This document shows positions 8,346-15,718 of a stretch of DNA of 64,000 nt, in pieces. Each line of letters starts with the position of its first letter. The stretch's first letter is position 1. The position numbers were made by a program, and so were the translations under genes. This DNA comes from 66-474 sp036759545 (GTDB lineage: Bacteria > Pseudomonadota > Gammaproteobacteria > Xanthomonadales > Rhodanobacteraceae): positions 6,437 to 70,436 of the forward strand of contig DAIOUL010000004.1 of NCBI GenBank assembly GCA_036759545.1. The letters run 5' to 3'. A model generated the notes under the pieces. It was not told where the DNA came from. It saw only the letters and a list, made by a program, of their open reading frames with translations, and searched no databases.

Positions 8346-9754
8346 GCGAACCACCCGTGCAGCATCCAGGGCCCGCGCTGTCCGGCCGCGCAGAAGATCC
8401 ACGCGCGCTGGCCTTGCGCGGTACGCGCCACGTAGTAATCGCGCCGCACCGGCTCGCCGTCCCACCAGCCGGTTTCCAGACGTTCCGGCCCGGCCAGCAA
8501 TTCCGGTTGCGGTCCGCGCAACGGAACGGGTTTTTCCAGCAACCAGGTCGGACGCGGTGAAGATGTTTCGTTGGTGGCTGCATCGTCTTCCCGCGACTGC
8601 GCGCGTTCGGGACGCGGATCGAGCGTGTCGTGCAGCGTGTAAATCGCGTCGTCACCGAGCCGCGCACGCAGGCGTTCGCGCAATTGCGTCATCGTCAACG
8701 CGTGCGCGTGACGGCGGTCGAACAGATCGCGTCCCGCCGGCACGAACGGCGGCAGTTCGTCCGCGCGCAAGCGCAATGCGCGCACCGGTGCGTGCAAGCG
8801 CTGCGCTTCCAGACGGCCGCGCGAGAATTCGAACAACTGCTCCGGATCGCGCAGCGGTTCCAGCAAACCGACCTGCACGCGCGTGCTGTCGTGCGCACGA
8901 TGCTCGAGTTCAACGGTGAAGCGCTGCACGCCGCCGTCGCGGCCGGAAAGAAACGCAGCAAGATCGCCGGTCAACCGGCGCAGTGGAAACAGCAGCGCGG
9001 AAAGATTCTCGACCTCGGGTTCGAATTCGATCCGTTGGGAAAAACGATCCGGCGAGCGAAAACGCACCAGACCATCCGGAGCATTGCCCTTCAACCGATC
9101 CAGCGCGCGCAGCAGTTCGCTGCCGAAACGGCGGCGCAGGCCATCGCGCGGCGCGTCCAGCACCTGACCCAGCGTGCGCAAACCCATCTGCACCAGGGTC
9201 ATCGCGGTTTCTTCCGGCAGACCCGCATGGTGTAGCGGCAATCGCGACAAGCCCGCGTGCAAGTTTTGCGTTTCCAGAATCGCACTGCCGTCGGCGTGTT
9301 CGGCCAGCGCGCGCGCGGCATGCGGCGTGGGCGCAGCGGCGAGGCGATGACGGAAACCGAGTTGCGAGAAGTCTTCGTGCAGGTGTCGCGAAAACTGCTC
9401 CCACGGTCCGAACAAGGAGCGGCTGCGGCCGATTTCCAGCACGATCGCATCCGGCAGCAACGCGACGTCCGAACTGTAGCGATATGCGACCGCGGCGAGG
9501 AAGCGATGCCAGTGTTCGACCTCGTTCGCATCGAACGGTACCGCTTCGAATTCCGCCAGCAATGCGCGCGCGGCGGTGAGCGGCTGGCCCGAGCGCGAAC
9601 CGGCGCGTGCCGCGGCGTCGTTCACGTCGAACAGCACGCGCGCGTGCGGCGGGCCATCGATCAACACCAGCGGCGATGCTGCATCCACGCGCTGACGCAG
9701 CACGCCATCCAGCGCGAGATGCGGAAATGAAATGCAGGCCCACAACATCGTCAT
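8342..9754 (-). CDS. imuB: ImuB, catalytically inactive Y-family polymerase-like protein
   Basis: 470 residues. The opening LWACISFPHLALDGVL occupies the place of the catalytic DMDxFFAxVE motif of active Y-family polymerases and lacks its acidic residues, as in known ImuB. The little-finger-like region and the C-terminal tail (YYVARTAQGQRAWIFC) resemble ImuB, which acts as the hub that binds the beta clamp, ImuA and DnaE2. A central AAPTPHAARALAEHA block aligns with the palm of this family. It starts 12 bases after the imuA stop and overlaps dnaE2 by 4 bases. Usually SOS-induced in relatives; no LexA box was identified here. Confidence 0.94.
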   Translation of the reverse strand: MTMLWACISFPHLALDGVLRQRVDAASPLVLIDGPPHARVLFDVNDAAARAGSRSGQPLTAARALLAEFEAVPFDANEVEHWHRFLAAVAYRYSSDVALLPDAIVLEIGRSRSLFGPWEQFSRHLHEDFSQLGFRHRLAAAPTPHAARALAEHADGSAILETQNLHAGLSRLPLHHAGLPEETAMTLVQMGLRTLGQVLDAPRDGLRRRFGSELLRALDRLKGNAPDGLVRFRSPDRFSQRIEFEPEVENLSALLFPLRRLTGDLAAFLSGRDGGVQRFTVELEHRAHDSTRVQVGLLEPLRDPEQLFEFSRGRLEAQRLHAPVRALRLRADELPPFVPAGRDLFDRRHAHALTMTQLRERLRARLGDDAIYTLHDTLDPRPERAQSREDDAATNETSSPRPTWLLEKPVPLRGPQPELLAGPERLETGWWDGEPVRRDYYVARTAQGQRAWIFCAAGQRGPWMLHGWFA

Positions 9755-9766
9755 TTCCGTATGAAG

Positions 9767-10507
9767 TCAGCTACCTTCCCTTCGCATTAAGTGCAAGCCT
9801 TCCCCTTCAAGGGGAGGATTGGGTGGGGATGGTGTTGAAGATCGCTGAACCATCCCCCTCCCATCCCCCTTGAAGGGGGAGGAGAAGACCTCAAACGCAA
9901 TCGGCTGCACCGGCGCCGCCCCACCCCGGCACTTGCGCACGCGCAACTGCGCGGGATTCGTTTCGATCTCGATGCGCAACGCCGCCGGTGATGCATGCTC
10001 GACGCATTTGCGATCGCGGAACACGAAGGCCAGTGCGCGGCCGCTGTCAGCCGCTACCTGCAAACGGCGCAAGCGACGCTCGTCGATCTGCTTCGGCCAC
10101 GCCAGCACCGCCGAACAACACCCCGCGCGCAGCGATTGCTCCATCGCCCACAGTGCCTGTCGCTCGTGCTCGATGGCAACGATTTCGACGTGCGCCATGT
10201 CTACGCCCTGCGCACGCCAGCCGACAACACACGGCGCATACGGCGGCGCGATCAGCAGCACGGGACGATCCGTCTGCGCCAGCCGAACCAGGGTCGGCAT
10301 CAGCAATTGCAATTCGCCCACCCCGTCCGCGGGAATCAGGATTTCGCTCAAAGCCGCATCCGGCCAACCGCCCGCCGGCAGCGCCGCATCCAGCTCCGGC
10401 CAACCGGTGGGCTGCGCAGGCACAACCGGCAAATCGCCGCGCCTAGGGCGGCGCTGTCGCCAAATCTGTCGGCTGTCGAACAATGCTAAAGGCGCGTTCG
10501 TTGCCAC
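9767..10507 (-). CDS. imuA: ImuA, RecA-like translesion synthesis accessory protein
   Basis: 246 residues from GTG 10505-10507, which has GAGTG upstream and yields an N-terminus ending in QIWR, as in other ImuA proteins; an ATG at 10597 would add 30 residues. The body is RecA/SulA-like (GWPELDAALPAGGWPDAALSEIL; LLIAPP) without a canonical Walker A. ImuA supports mutagenic repair with ImuB and DnaE2. Oddity: the last 35 or so residues (from SSPFKGDG onward) are translated from a palindromic MITE-like element at 9798-9886, so the native C-terminus was probably replaced by repeat-encoded sequence. First gene of the imuA-imuB-dnaE2 operon. Confidence 0.85.
   Translation of the reverse strand: MATNAPLALFDSRQIWRQRRPRRGDLPVVPAQPTGWPELDAALPAGGWPDAALSEILIPADGVGELQLLMPTLVRLAQTDRPVLLIAPPYAPCVVGWRAQGVDMAHVEIVAIEHERQALWAMEQSLRAGCCSAVLAWPKQIDERRLRRLQVAADSGRALAFVFRDRKCVEHASPAALRIEIETNPAQLRVRKCRGGAAPVQPIAFEVFSSPFKGDGRGMVQRSSTPSPPNPPLEGEGLHLMRREGS
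9798..9886. repeat. MITE-like palindromic element, copy A (inside imuA)
   Basis: Two outward palindromes, CCCCTTCAAGGGG (9802-9814) and CCCCCTTGAAGGGGG (9865-9879), form terminal inverted repeats. An inner hairpin GGGGATGGT (9825-9833) pairs with ACCATCCCC (9849-9857). The same ends and inner hairpin occur at 62552-62750, which shows this is a dispersed family. This copy lies within the 3' end of imuA. Confidence 0.85.
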
Positions 10508-10700
10508 CGAATCACTCGAATTTGTTTTCGCAAGTTGTTGATGGAAATGGAATGACTGGCCGCGAGCGCTCCTAGCATCCCAGCGCGGCACGACCATGGA
10601 CTTTCCAGTTTAGCGCCGCGGCGGATGCGCCACTTCCGCGCATGTTCCACCCGCGCATCTCACGACGCGCGACGCTTGCACACGACTGGAGACGGCAAGC

Positions 10701-10732
10701 TTGCGTTTTGGACCGAGTAAGGTATCCTTACT
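10701..10732 (+). promoter_or_regulatory. Promoter and palindromic operator of the AbrB/PIN toxin-antitoxin pair
   Basis: Possible -35 TTGCGT (10701-10706) and -10 TATCCT (10723-10728), 16 bases apart. A perfect inverted repeat AGTAAGG-N3-CCTTACT (10716-10732) overlaps the -10 and ends two bases before the antitoxin ATG at 10735. This suits autorepression by the AbrB-fold antitoxin. The predicted transcription start coincides with the start codon, so the mRNA may be leaderless; AAGG at 10719-10722 is an alternative, distant ribosome-binding site. Confidence 0.6.
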
Positions 10733-10734
10733 TC

Positions 10735-11046
10735 ATGCTTGCCAAGCTCACCGCCAAGAATCAGCTCACCCTGCCCAAAGCGGCCGTGGAAGCGGCCGGC
10801 AATGCCGAATATTTCGAGATCGAGGCGCGCGCCGGGCGGCTGGTGCTGACGCCCGTGCGCATGCAACGCGCGGATGCGGTACGCGCCAAGCTGGCGGAAC
10901 TGCAACTCGAGGACGACGATCTCGCCGCTGCCGTGGTCTGGGCGCGCAAAGCTTCCGCGGCTCGCGCAGAAACACGCGTGGCGGAAACACCGGCCGATTA
11001 TCGAAAAAAGCGCACGCGCAAATCCGCGCAGCGCCGCAAGCCGTGA
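10735..11046 (+). CDS. AbrB/MazE-fold antitoxin
   Basis: 103 residues from ATG 10735; a longer frame from 10642 exists but would place the operator inside the gene. The N-terminal AbrB/SpoVT swapped-hairpin motif reads KLTAKNQLTLPKAAVEAAG, followed by FEIEARAGRLVLTPV. The C-terminal Arg/Lys-rich tail probably binds the toxin. DNA-binding antitoxin of a type II pair, expected to repress its own promoter through the palindrome at 10716-10732. It overlaps the downstream PIN toxin by 4 bases (GTGA), so the two are translationally coupled. Confidence 0.86.
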   Translation: MLAKLTAKNQLTLPKAAVEAAGNAEYFEIEARAGRLVLTPVRMQRADAVRAKLAELQLEDDDLAAAVVWARKASAARAETRVAETPADYRKKRTRKSAQRRKP

Positions 11047-11471
11047 CGTACAAAGCACGGCGCTGGGTGCTGGATACCAATGTCGTGCTGTCCGCCTTGA
11101 TCCGGCCCGGCGGCACTGCCGGCCGTTTGCGCCTGGCCTGGCAAAACGGATTGTTCGTGCCGCTGATCAGCCGCAGCACCACCGCGGAACTGATCCGCGT
11201 GCTGGCGTATCCGAAATTCAAGCTGACACGGGATGAGCAGCACGATCTGCTGGCGGACTATCTGCCCTGGGCCGAAACCGTGCGCATCACCAAGCCGCCG
11301 CCCAAGACGCCGCATTGCCGCGACCCGTACGATTTGCCCTTCCTGCAGCTCGCCTTCGCCGCCAAAGCAGATGCGCTGATTACCGGCGATGCGGATCTGC
11401 TCACCCTCGTATCGCTTTCACGTATCGCACTCATTACGCCGGCACAGGCCATCGAGCAGCTCAGCACATGA
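11043..11471 (+). CDS. PIN-domain toxin (COG1569-type ribonuclease)
   Basis: 142 residues from GTG 11043, which overlaps the antitoxin stop. The PIN-domain opening WVLDTNVVLSALIRPGGTAG contains the first catalytic Asp; a conserved acidic residue follows in TAELIRVL, and CRDPYDLPFLQLA and ADALITGDADLL supply the remaining acidic positions. Members of this family are Mg-dependent RNases inhibited by a partner antitoxin. Its 3' end overlaps the convergent VOC gene by 11 bases. Confidence 0.88.
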   Translation: MTYKARRWVLDTNVVLSALIRPGGTAGRLRLAWQNGLFVPLISRSTTAELIRVLAYPKFKLTRDEQHDLLADYLPWAETVRITKPPPKTPHCRDPYDLPFLQLAFAAKADALITGDADLLTLVSLSRIALITPAQAIEQLST

Positions 11472-11877
11472 GCCGCGGCGGCCCCTTCAACTCCACCGTA
11501 TTGCCTTCCGGATCGTCGATGTAGATCGACGGGCCGTTGCCATCGGCGCCGTAGCGCTCGCCGATGTCGCCGATCGCCACATCGTGCGCGCGCAGATGTT
11601 CGAGGATGGCCGTTTCGTCCCACGGCTCCACGCGCAGGCAGAAGTGATCGACGTTGTGCGCATCGGAACCCGGCGCCGCGCCGCCTTTGCGGCCGAGCTT
11701 GCCTTCGGCATCCACCAGGTCGATCAACGACGCGCCCGCACGCAATTGCAGCAGACCGATCTCGGGCTGATCGCGCTCGAACGCGCAGCCCAGCACGTCG
11801 CAATAAAACCTGCGCATCGCGGCGAGGTCGCGCACGCGCAACACGACATGATCGAGACGGAGCAGCTTGAACACCAC
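11461..11877 (-). CDS. VOC (glyoxalase/bleomycin resistance) family protein
   Basis: 138 residues forming two beta-alpha-beta-beta-beta modules. Potential metal ligands are His in RLDHVVLRVRD, His in NVDHFCLRV and Glu in GNTVELKG, at the usual spacing for a single-chain VOC enzyme. The substrate cannot be deduced; relatives include virulence-associated glyoxalase-like proteins and thiol-transfer enzymes. It stands alone, convergent with the PIN toxin and divergent from the GH39 gene. Confidence 0.85.
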   Translation of the reverse strand: MVFKLLRLDHVVLRVRDLAAMRRFYCDVLGCAFERDQPEIGLLQLRAGASLIDLVDAEGKLGRKGGAAPGSDAHNVDHFCLRVEPWDETAILEHLRAHDVAIGDIGERYGADGNGPSIYIDDPEGNTVELKGPPRLMC

Positions 11878-11981
11878 GCGGCATTGTCGCAGCTTCGATG
11901 CCGCAGATCATCCGGCGATGCTGGCGTTCGCCGCTTGCCGGCCTTATCGTTGGCGGCGTCCTTGTCACGACGGATGCCTGC

Positions 11982-13475
11982 ATGAAGCCGATTCTGTTCG
12001 CTCTGTTGCTGCTCTTCGCCTTCGGCGGTGCCGCGGCCGCACCCGCCGCCAGCGAAACCGTCGTGGTCGACGCCACCGCACCTTCGCATCCGTTCCCGCA
12101 TTTCTGGGAGCAGATGTTCGGCTCCGGCCGCGCCATCCTGTCGATGCGCGAGGGCTACCGCGACGATCTGCGCGAAGTGAAACAGGCCACCGGCTTCGAT
12201 TACGTGCGTTTCCACGGCATCCTCAACGACGAGATCGGCGTGTACGACGAGGACGCACAAGGCAATCCCGTCTACAACTTTTCCTACGTCGACCAGATCT
12301 ACGACGGCCTGCTCGCCAACGGCGTCAAGCCGTTCGTCGAGTTGAGTTTCATGCCCACGAAGCTGGGATCGAAACCGATCACGCACGTGTTCATGGGCCA
12401 TCCCAACATCTCGCCGCCGAAGGATTATGCCAAGTGGGATGCGCTGATCACCGCGTTCGCGCAGCACCTGATCGATCGCTACGGCATCGACGAAGTGGCG
12501 ACGTGGTATTTCGAGGTGTGGAATGAGCCGAACCTGGATTTCTGGGGTGGCGAACCGAAACAGGAAACCTACTGGACGCTCTACGATCACACCGCGCGCG
12601 CGCTGAAGGCCGTGAATCCGCGCCTGCGCGTCGGCGGCCCGGCCACCGCGCAGGCCGCGTGGGTTCCGCAATTCATCAAGCACGTCGAGGAACACCACGT
12701 GCCGGTCGATTTCGTCTCGACCCACGTGTATGCCAACGACACGGCGCAGAACGTGTTCGGTACGAACGAGGCGATCCCGCGCGACAAGATGGTCTGCCGC
12801 GCGGTGCGCAAGGTGCACGACCAGATCAAGGCTTCATCGATGCCGCACCTGCCGCTGATCTGGAGCGAGTTCAATGCCAGCTACATGAACGAGCCGGACG
12901 TGACCGACGCGCCGTACATGGGCCCGTGGATGGCCGACACCATCCGCCAGTGCGACGGCCTGGTCGACGTGATGTCGTACTGGACGTTCTCGGACGTGTT
13001 CGACGAACAGGGCGTGATCAAGACACCGATGTACGGCGGCTTCGGCCTGATCGCGGAAGGGCACATCGAAAAGCCCGCGTTCAATGCCTTCAAATTGCTG
13101 CATCAACTCGGCAACAAGCGCATCGAGGTGAAATCCGATCAGGTGCTCGCCACGCGCAAGCCGGATGGTTCTCTGGTGCTCGCCGTGTGGAATTACGCGC
13201 CGCCGGAGCAACGCGAGAACAAGCCGGCTACGATCACCTTGAAGTTCGAACACCTCAACGCCACGCGTGCGTCGGTGTCACGCGTCGATGCCAAGCACGG
13301 CGACATGCACGCCGCCTACGCCGCGATGGGTTCGCCGCGTTATCCGACCATGGAGCAGTTGAAGAAGCTGCGCGCCGCCGCGGCGCTGCCGCCGCCGGAA
13401 TCCGTCCCGATCGACCAGGGCACGCTTTCGATTACGTTGCCGAGCCACGGACTGGCGGTGATCGAGATTCGCTAA
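11982..13475 (+). CDS. Glycoside hydrolase family 39 (beta-xylosidase-like), secreted
   Basis: 497 residues from ATG 11982, giving a signal peptide (MKPILFALLLLFAFGGAAAA, cleavage near residue 21-24). The TIM-barrel carries the GH39 acid/base Glu182 in EVWNEPNLDFW and the nucleophile Glu296 in LIWSEFNASY. The barrel is followed by a C-terminal beta domain (SLVLAVWNYAPP). GH39 enzymes release xylose or related sugars from hemicellulose or exopolysaccharide. No transporter or other glycosidase lies nearby, so it appears as a stand-alone periplasmic or secreted enzyme. Confidence 0.9.
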   Translation: MKPILFALLLLFAFGGAAAAPAASETVVVDATAPSHPFPHFWEQMFGSGRAILSMREGYRDDLREVKQATGFDYVRFHGILNDEIGVYDEDAQGNPVYNFSYVDQIYDGLLANGVKPFVELSFMPTKLGSKPITHVFMGHPNISPPKDYAKWDALITAFAQHLIDRYGIDEVATWYFEVWNEPNLDFWGGEPKQETYWTLYDHTARALKAVNPRLRVGGPATAQAAWVPQFIKHVEEHHVPVDFVSTHVYANDTAQNVFGTNEAIPRDKMVCRAVRKVHDQIKASSMPHLPLIWSEFNASYMNEPDVTDAPYMGPWMADTIRQCDGLVDVMSYWTFSDVFDEQGVIKTPMYGGFGLIAEGHIEKPAFNAFKLLHQLGNKRIEVKSDQVLATRKPDGSLVLAVWNYAPPEQRENKPATITLKFEHLNATRASVSRVDAKHGDMHAAYAAMGSPRYPTMEQLKKLRAAAALPPPESVPIDQGTLSITLPSHGLAVIEIR

Positions 13476-13510
13476 GGCAATTGCGCCGCGGCCATGTCGA
13501 TTTTTTGCCC

Positions 13511-13537
13511 GTCATTCCGGCGAAAGCCGGAATCCAG
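13511..13537. repeat. REP-like palindrome R1
   Basis: GTCATTCCGG, a CGAAAG-type loop, then CCGGAATCCAG. The same arms recur at 22455-22493 and 24043-24069. It occupies the middle of the 158-base gap between GH39 and the DUF2784 gene; nothing else is evident in that gap. Confidence 0.8.
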
Positions 13538-13633
13538 TGTCTTTGTCTGTCAATCATTTGAAGGCGTCGAATCCCGCTTGGGCTCCCACCTGCGTGGAAT
13601 CACAACTGCAAAGATTGCATCTCGCGAATGGCT

Positions 13634-14005
13634 CTAGTGCTGCCAAGGCATCCGCGGCCGCACGCAGATCCACAACGCGACCACGTAGGCGAACACCACG
13701 ACGTATGCGACCGCGAATGCCCATAGCGGCAGCGGCCAGTAGATCAGCCGGTTGATCCAGCCGGCAATCAGCGGCTGCGCATTCGATACGCCGGAAAGAT
13801 CGCCCTGCCAGACCGTCAGGAAACACGCGCGGCCCAGCAGCGCCTGTACCGCAACGATCGCCAGGCTGAGCAGGTGCGCCAGCCGCCACCAGAATCCGCG
13901 CACCCATCGCCAGGCGCGCCATGCACCGATCGGAATCAGCACGCAACCCGCGATGTTGAATGCGATGATCGCAAAGTGGAAAAAGAGAATGAAAAGCGCG
14001 GCCAT
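13634..14005 (-). CDS. DUF2784-like inner-membrane protein
   Basis: 123 residues from ATG 14003-14005 (an upstream ATG at 14032 adds nine residues with no membrane character). It has about four hydrophobic segments: LFILFFHFAIIAFNIAGCVL, LSLAIVAVQALLG, YWPLPLWAFAVAYVVVFAYVV and a short one between. The pattern GACFLT-like (RACFLTVWQGDL) with Trp-Arg-rich loops resembles DUF2784 proteins, which are uncharacterised membrane proteins of about 120 residues. Alone, divergent from the AbrB/Doc pair. Confidence 0.7.
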   Translation of the reverse strand: MAALFILFFHFAIIAFNIAGCVLIPIGAWRAWRWVRGFWWRLAHLLSLAIVAVQALLGRACFLTVWQGDLSGVSNAQPLIAGWINRLIYWPLPLWAFAVAYVVVFAYVVALWICVRPRMPWQH

Positions 14006-14054
14006 CCGTTCACCGCGGCCATGTTGATGCACGAAGAAGGCATGCGCAACGCGA

Positions 14055-14097
14055 TTGACACAGTCGCCGTAGCACCGTTAGTATAACGTTCGTTATA
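14055..14097 (+). promoter_or_regulatory. Promoter and palindromic operator of the AbrB/Doc pair
   Basis: A consensus -35 TTGACA (14055-14060) is followed after 18 bases by a -10-like TAGTAT (14079-14084). A perfect inverted repeat TATAACG-TT-CGTTATA (14082-14097) starts within the -10, ideal for autorepression by the AbrB-fold antitoxin whose ATG is at 14127. GGAAAG upstream of the ATG can serve as ribosome-binding site. Confidence 0.7.
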
Positions 14098-14126
14098 ACG
14101 CTTTTCAGGCTGCGGAAAGAACCACC

Positions 14127-14351
14127 ATGAAACTCAAGGTCACCACCATCGGCAATTCCGCCGGCGTGATCCTGCCACGCGAACTCCTCGCGCGCCTGCG
14201 CGTGGAGAAAGGCGACGAACTGTACGCGCTGGAAACGCCGGACGGCATCAAGCTCACCACCTACGATCCCACCCTCGCCAAGCAGATGGAAGTGGCGGAG
14301 AAGGTGATGCGCAAGCGCCGCACGCTGCTGCGCAAACTGGCCGACAGTTGA
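14127..14351 (+). CDS. AbrB/MazE-fold antitoxin of the Doc-type pair
   Basis: 74 residues. The swapped-hairpin AbrB motif is clear: KLKVTTIGNSAGVILPRELLARLRVEKGDELYALETPDGI. The C-terminal half (KQMEVAEKVMRKRRTLLRKLADS) is helical and charged, suitable for toxin neutralisation. The gene ends in a one-base overlap with the toxin start (TGATG). Doc is classically paired with Phd; here the partner is an AbrB-type protein instead. Confidence 0.88.
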   Translation: MKLKVTTIGNSAGVILPRELLARLRVEKGDELYALETPDGIKLTTYDPTLAKQMEVAEKVMRKRRTLLRKLADS

Positions 14352-14797
14352 TGATGATCGTCTGGATCGACAAGATGCTTGCACTCGCGATTCACGATCG
14401 CCAGCTCGCGGAGCACGGCGGCACGGGCGGCGTGCGCGACGAAAAACTGCTCGAATCCGCGCTGGCGCGGCCGCAGCAGTTGTATGCCTATGGCGATCCC
14501 GCGCCCGATCTGGCCGATCTCGCCGCAAGTCTTGCCTACGGCCTGGCGCGTAATCACCCCTTCGTGGATGGCAACAAACGCACCGCCGCCGTCGCGTGCG
14601 AAACCTTCGTGATGCTCAATGACGGCGAACTCGAGGCCGACAACCTCGAGCTATATCCAATCTACCTCGCCCTCGCCGAAGGCAAACTGCGCGAAAAGGA
14701 TTTCGCCGCGTGGCTGCGGCAGCACATCAGGGTGAAGCCCGGCAAGCGCGTGCAGGAACCGCGCACGAGGAAATACCGCGCGCGTTCAAAAGCGTAG
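14351..14797 (+). CDS. doc: Doc-type (Fic-fold) death-on-curing toxin
   Basis: 148 residues from ATG 14351 (ATG 14354 and TTG 14348 are alternatives). The Fic/Doc signature HPFVDGNKRTA lies mid-protein. Doc-family toxins phosphorylate and inactivate elongation factor Tu rather than AMPylate; the motif has Asp-Gly-Asn-Lys as in phage P1 Doc (HPFxDxNKR). Also Doc-like are the opening IDKMLALAIHDRQLAEHGG and LADLAASLAYGLARN. A basic tail (RVQEPRTRKYRARSKA) extends beyond the core of about 125 residues. Confidence 0.9.
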   Translation: MMIVWIDKMLALAIHDRQLAEHGGTGGVRDEKLLESALARPQQLYAYGDPAPDLADLAASLAYGLARNHPFVDGNKRTAAVACETFVMLNDGELEADNLELYPIYLALAEGKLREKDFAAWLRQHIRVKPGKRVQEPRTRKYRARSKA

Positions 14798-14818
14798 CGG
14801 TGAACCGAGTCTGGGGTA

Positions 14819-15331
14819 CTACTCGGCCCTAGGCTGACGCCGCAGCCCGGCCTCAACCTTCTTCAAATCCAGCATCACCGTCAACGGATCGAAAGTGGAT
14901 TCCACAAAACCGTGCCGCAGATAAAACGCTTTTGCCTTCGCGTCGATCGCATGGCACAGCAGCACCCGCGCGCCGATTTCCATTGATGCGCGCAACGCCC
15001 GCAGCACGGCATCCTGCAACAAGTCGGCGCCGAAGCCCTGCCCCTGCCATTGCAGATCGATCGCGAGCCGGCCGAGCACGATCGCGGGAATCGGGTCCGG
15101 CATGTTGCGCCGCACGCCACCCCGCACGTGCGCGCGCTGCACGCTGCCGGCCGCGAGCGCGTAATAGCCGATCACGCGCTTGCCTTCACACGCCACGAAA
15201 CAACGCGAACCGTGTGCTTCCTCGTTCGCGCGTGCACGCCGACGCAGCCAGTCGGCGAGTTCCGGATGGCCGCAGTCGAATGCAGAGCAATCGTGATCAG
15301 GCGCAAGCGCAACCGGCGCCGCAACCGCCAT
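14819..15331 (-). CDS. GNAT acetyltransferase toxin (TacT-like)
   Basis: 170 residues. The acetyl-CoA-binding loop reads RLAIDLQWQGQGFGADLLQDA (Q/RxxGxG/A), followed by ARVLLCHAIDAKAKAFYLRHGF, typical of TacT/AtaT-type toxins that acetylate charged aminoacyl-tRNA. The N-terminal CGHPELADWLRRRARANEEAHGSRCFVA is the family hallmark. It begins 3 bases after the stop of a DUF1778 antitoxin gene, forming a TacAT-type operon. Convergent with doc (21 bases between stops). Confidence 0.92.
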   Translation of the reverse strand: MAVAAPVALAPDHDCSAFDCGHPELADWLRRRARANEEAHGSRCFVACEGKRVIGYYALAAGSVQRAHVRGGVRRNMPDPIPAIVLGRLAIDLQWQGQGFGADLLQDAVLRALRASMEIGARVLLCHAIDAKAKAFYLRHGFVESTFDPLTVMLDLKKVEAGLRRQPRAE

Positions 15332-15334
15332 CGT

Positions 15335-15616
15335 TCATCGCGTCCAGCGCGGTTTGCGCGAGAGTAGCTTGCGCAATGCGGCCGGATGCGGCGAAGGTGC
15401 ATCCAGCGCCTTCATGAAACGATCCATCTGCGCGGCAGACAATTCGAAATGGGTGCGGTCGGCCAGCACCGCCTGCGCGCGTTGCAGACTCGCATCCAGT
15501 ACGAACGCCGTGCGCGTCTTGCCGGTCGATTCCGCCGCGCGCTCGATCAGCGCCTTCTGCGCCGGCGTGGCGCGCAGGTTGATGGTCTTCTCGCGGGTGG
15601 CGGCGGGTGCGGGCAT
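15335..15616 (-). CDS. DUF1778 (TacA-like) ribbon-helix-helix antitoxin
   Basis: 93 residues from ATG 15614-15616, preceded by AAGGAG at 7 bases; an upstream ATG would read through the promoter. The N-terminal ribbon-helix-helix KTINLRATPAQKALIERAAESTGKTRTAFVLDASLQRA binds operator DNA. The C-terminal segment HFELSAAQMDRFMKALDAP is the conserved part that occupies the acetyltransferase active site in TacA. First gene of the pair with the GNAT toxin. Confidence 0.92.
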   Translation of the reverse strand: MPAPAATREKTINLRATPAQKALIERAAESTGKTRTAFVLDASLQRAQAVLADRTHFELSAAQMDRFMKALDAPSPHPAALRKLLSRKPRWTR

Positions 15617-15628
15617 GGCACGGCTCCT

Positions 15629-15666
15629 TGTGCGCACATTGTATACACGTATCGCTTGTGGCTCAA
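15629..15666 (-). promoter_or_regulatory. Promoter and twin palindromes of the TacAT-type operon
   Basis: Minus-strand -35 TTGAGC (complement of 15661-15666), 17-base spacer, -10 TACAAT (complement of 15638-15643). Two perfect palindromes, TGTATACA (15640-15647) and TGTGCGCACA (15629-15638), cover the -10 and the initiation region. They are plausible ribbon-helix-helix operators. Confidence 0.65.
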
Positions 15667-15718
15667 GTGTCGCTCCAACGCGCGATCGCATCACGCAGCG
15701 CCACGCCCACCAATAAGC

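Noticed and set aside
10508..10700. LexA box for the imuA operon
   Set aside because: Neither a CTGT-N8-ACAG site nor a TTAG-N6-TACTA-like site was found upstream of imuA.
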